The notes beneath the pieces were generated by a model that was not told the DNA's origin, did not search any database, and saw only the letters and a program-made list of their open reading frames with translations. Of a stretch of DNA of 31,551 bases, positions 30,951 through 31,551 are shown piece after piece; the stretch's first letter is position 1, and each line of letters opens with the position of its first letter. The stretch comes from Clostridiales bacterium (GTDB lineage Bacteria; Bacillota_A; Clostridia; Saccharofermentanales; Saccharofermentanaceae): positions 1-31,551 of the forward strand of contig JAGCGE010000248.1 of assembly GCA_017649745.1 (NCBI GenBank), read 5' to 3'. The translations under genes were made by a program, and so were the position numbers.

Positions 30951-31300
30951 CAGAAGTCGTCATCCTCTTCTTCATCCATGGGCGGCCTGTAACTTTGCAT
31001 AGCGGCGATCGCTTCGGCAAACATAACGGCTGATTCCTTCTGTGCTTTGATTGCTGCTGTCTTTTCTTGCAACAGCGCGTTCTCGTGACGAAGTTTCTCC
31101 ATCTCGAGTTGTTTTTCCTGTGTTCCGAGCCTCAGAAAATGGACGAGCTCCTGCGATGTGGCAGTCCCATCCATGATTCGCTGCTCTACACGGTCGATAG
31201 CCAACGAGATTAACTGACTTTCCCGTACAGCAGGATCGCTTGATGGTTTGATTCGTCTTTTCATAGGAGGATCTGGATTGTTTGCTTTGGCTCTTGCCAT
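30950..31300 (-). CDS. terS: Probable terminase small subunit
   Basis: A 116-residue helical protein behind AAAGGAGATGCAAAC. After a basic Pro-rich N-terminus (NNPDPPMKRRIKPSSDPAVR), RESQLISLAIDRVEQRIMDG and TSQELVHFLRLGTQEKQLEM form the helical core. A long coiled coil (LRHENALLQEKTAAIKAQKE) leads to an acidic end (PPMDEEEDDDF). This pattern is typical of a family encoded just upstream of the terminase in Firmicutes phages and usually taken as the small subunit that recognises the packaging site. The call is by pattern and position. Confidence 0.72.
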   Translation of the reverse strand: MARAKANNPDPPMKRRIKPSSDPAVRESQLISLAIDRVEQRIMDGTATSQELVHFLRLGTQEKQLEMEKLRHENALLQEKTAAIKAQKESAVMFAEAIAAMQSYRPPMDEEEDDDF

Positions 31301-31551
31301 GTTTGCATCTCCTTTCTTCTAGAATAGATGCACTTTCTTTTGTCTTTTGCATATCTTTTCACACGCTTTTCGACGGGCGCACGAGACGTATTTCGAAAGG
31401 AGAAATGGTTTGCACGGGCAATCAAACCTATCGACTCATGAAAGGAGGTAAGACCATATGGCGTGGTCAAAGGAGCGAACGTACGCCCGCTGAAAAGGGT
31501 GTGAAAAAGTGAAAAGTTTCCCCGAAATGTCCCTCCGGAGAATTTTTGAAG
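31301..31551. other. Right-edge region upstream of terS with short candidate frames
   Basis: No established gene is visible here. On the plus strand, ATG 31458 behind a well-spaced AAAGGAGG opens only an 11-codon frame (MAWSKERTYAR), and a 35-codon frame starts at 31405 with a too-close GGAG. On the minus strand, 31435-31319 encodes a Cys-rich stretch (DCPCKPFLLSKYVSCARRKA...) with no start codon. The last 40 bases (around TTCCCCGAAATGTCCCTCCG) resemble the C/G-rich blocks I remember upstream of terminase genes, so a packaging site near here is possible but unproven. Confidence 0.35.

Noticed and set aside
31405..31512. Small plus-strand gene (35 codons) at the right edge
   Set aside because: The GGAG is only two bases from the ATG, the product has no recognised pattern, and it overlaps a more suggestive Cys-rich frame on the other strand.
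1..31551. CRISPR array, insertion sequence or attachment site
   Set aside because: No regularly spaced repeats, transposase, integrase or direct-repeat pair was seen.

Overview
The window is the late (packaging, head, tail, lysis) half of a tailed, siphovirus-type phage or prophage. The large terminase, HK97-type portal and capsid, distal tail protein, PF06605-like tail protein and CHAP endolysin resemble those of phages infecting gut Firmicutes (Clostridia). That host is an inference from protein style, strong GGAGG/GGTGA ribosome binding sites and mid-range base composition. No integrase, repressor or replication gene is in view, so temperate or lytic lifestyle cannot be decided.

Almost every gene lies on the minus strand and is read from right to left. 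31300-30950 is the small terminase. 30878-27588 is a 3.3-kb block that separates small from large terminase. It holds a plus-strand DUF6353-like membrane protein with its own terminator, an HNH endonuclease, a tRNA with a CAU anticodon, a gp6-like head-tail adaptor, two small basic proteins, and a plus-strand zinc-ribbon/membrane gene behind a consensus sigma-A promoter whose -10 box is centred in a palindrome. 27588-20216 is the large terminase, three more tagged proteins, the portal, a prohead protease-scaffold-capsid fusion and a possible decoration protein. 20179-10857 is the neck, tail tube, tail chaperones and a 2122-residue tape measure. 10855-2582 is the distal tail protein, tail-tip protein, small baseplate proteins and two tail fibres. 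2579-1 is the lysis cassette (holin-like proteins and CHAP/PG-binding endolysin), a papain-like protein and small unknown genes running off the left edge.

The most unusual feature is a family of five otherwise different small proteins around the terminase and portal genes (29027-23797). Each begins with the same kind of short tag: a Leu-x-His element, then either NPNHDPxxGxF or NRQFDExKVxRDKxGRF. The bodies behind the tag include membrane-like segments, a highly basic Lys/Ala protein with AASAVK repeats, and coiled basic proteins. Similar Leu/Val-x-His elements recur in the acidic linker of the protease-capsid fusion. Together they look like a set of capsid-targeted and perhaps protease-processed internal head proteins. 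A second unusual feature is the ten-base element AATTCAAAAT, found at the translation starts or leaders of six minus-strand genes.
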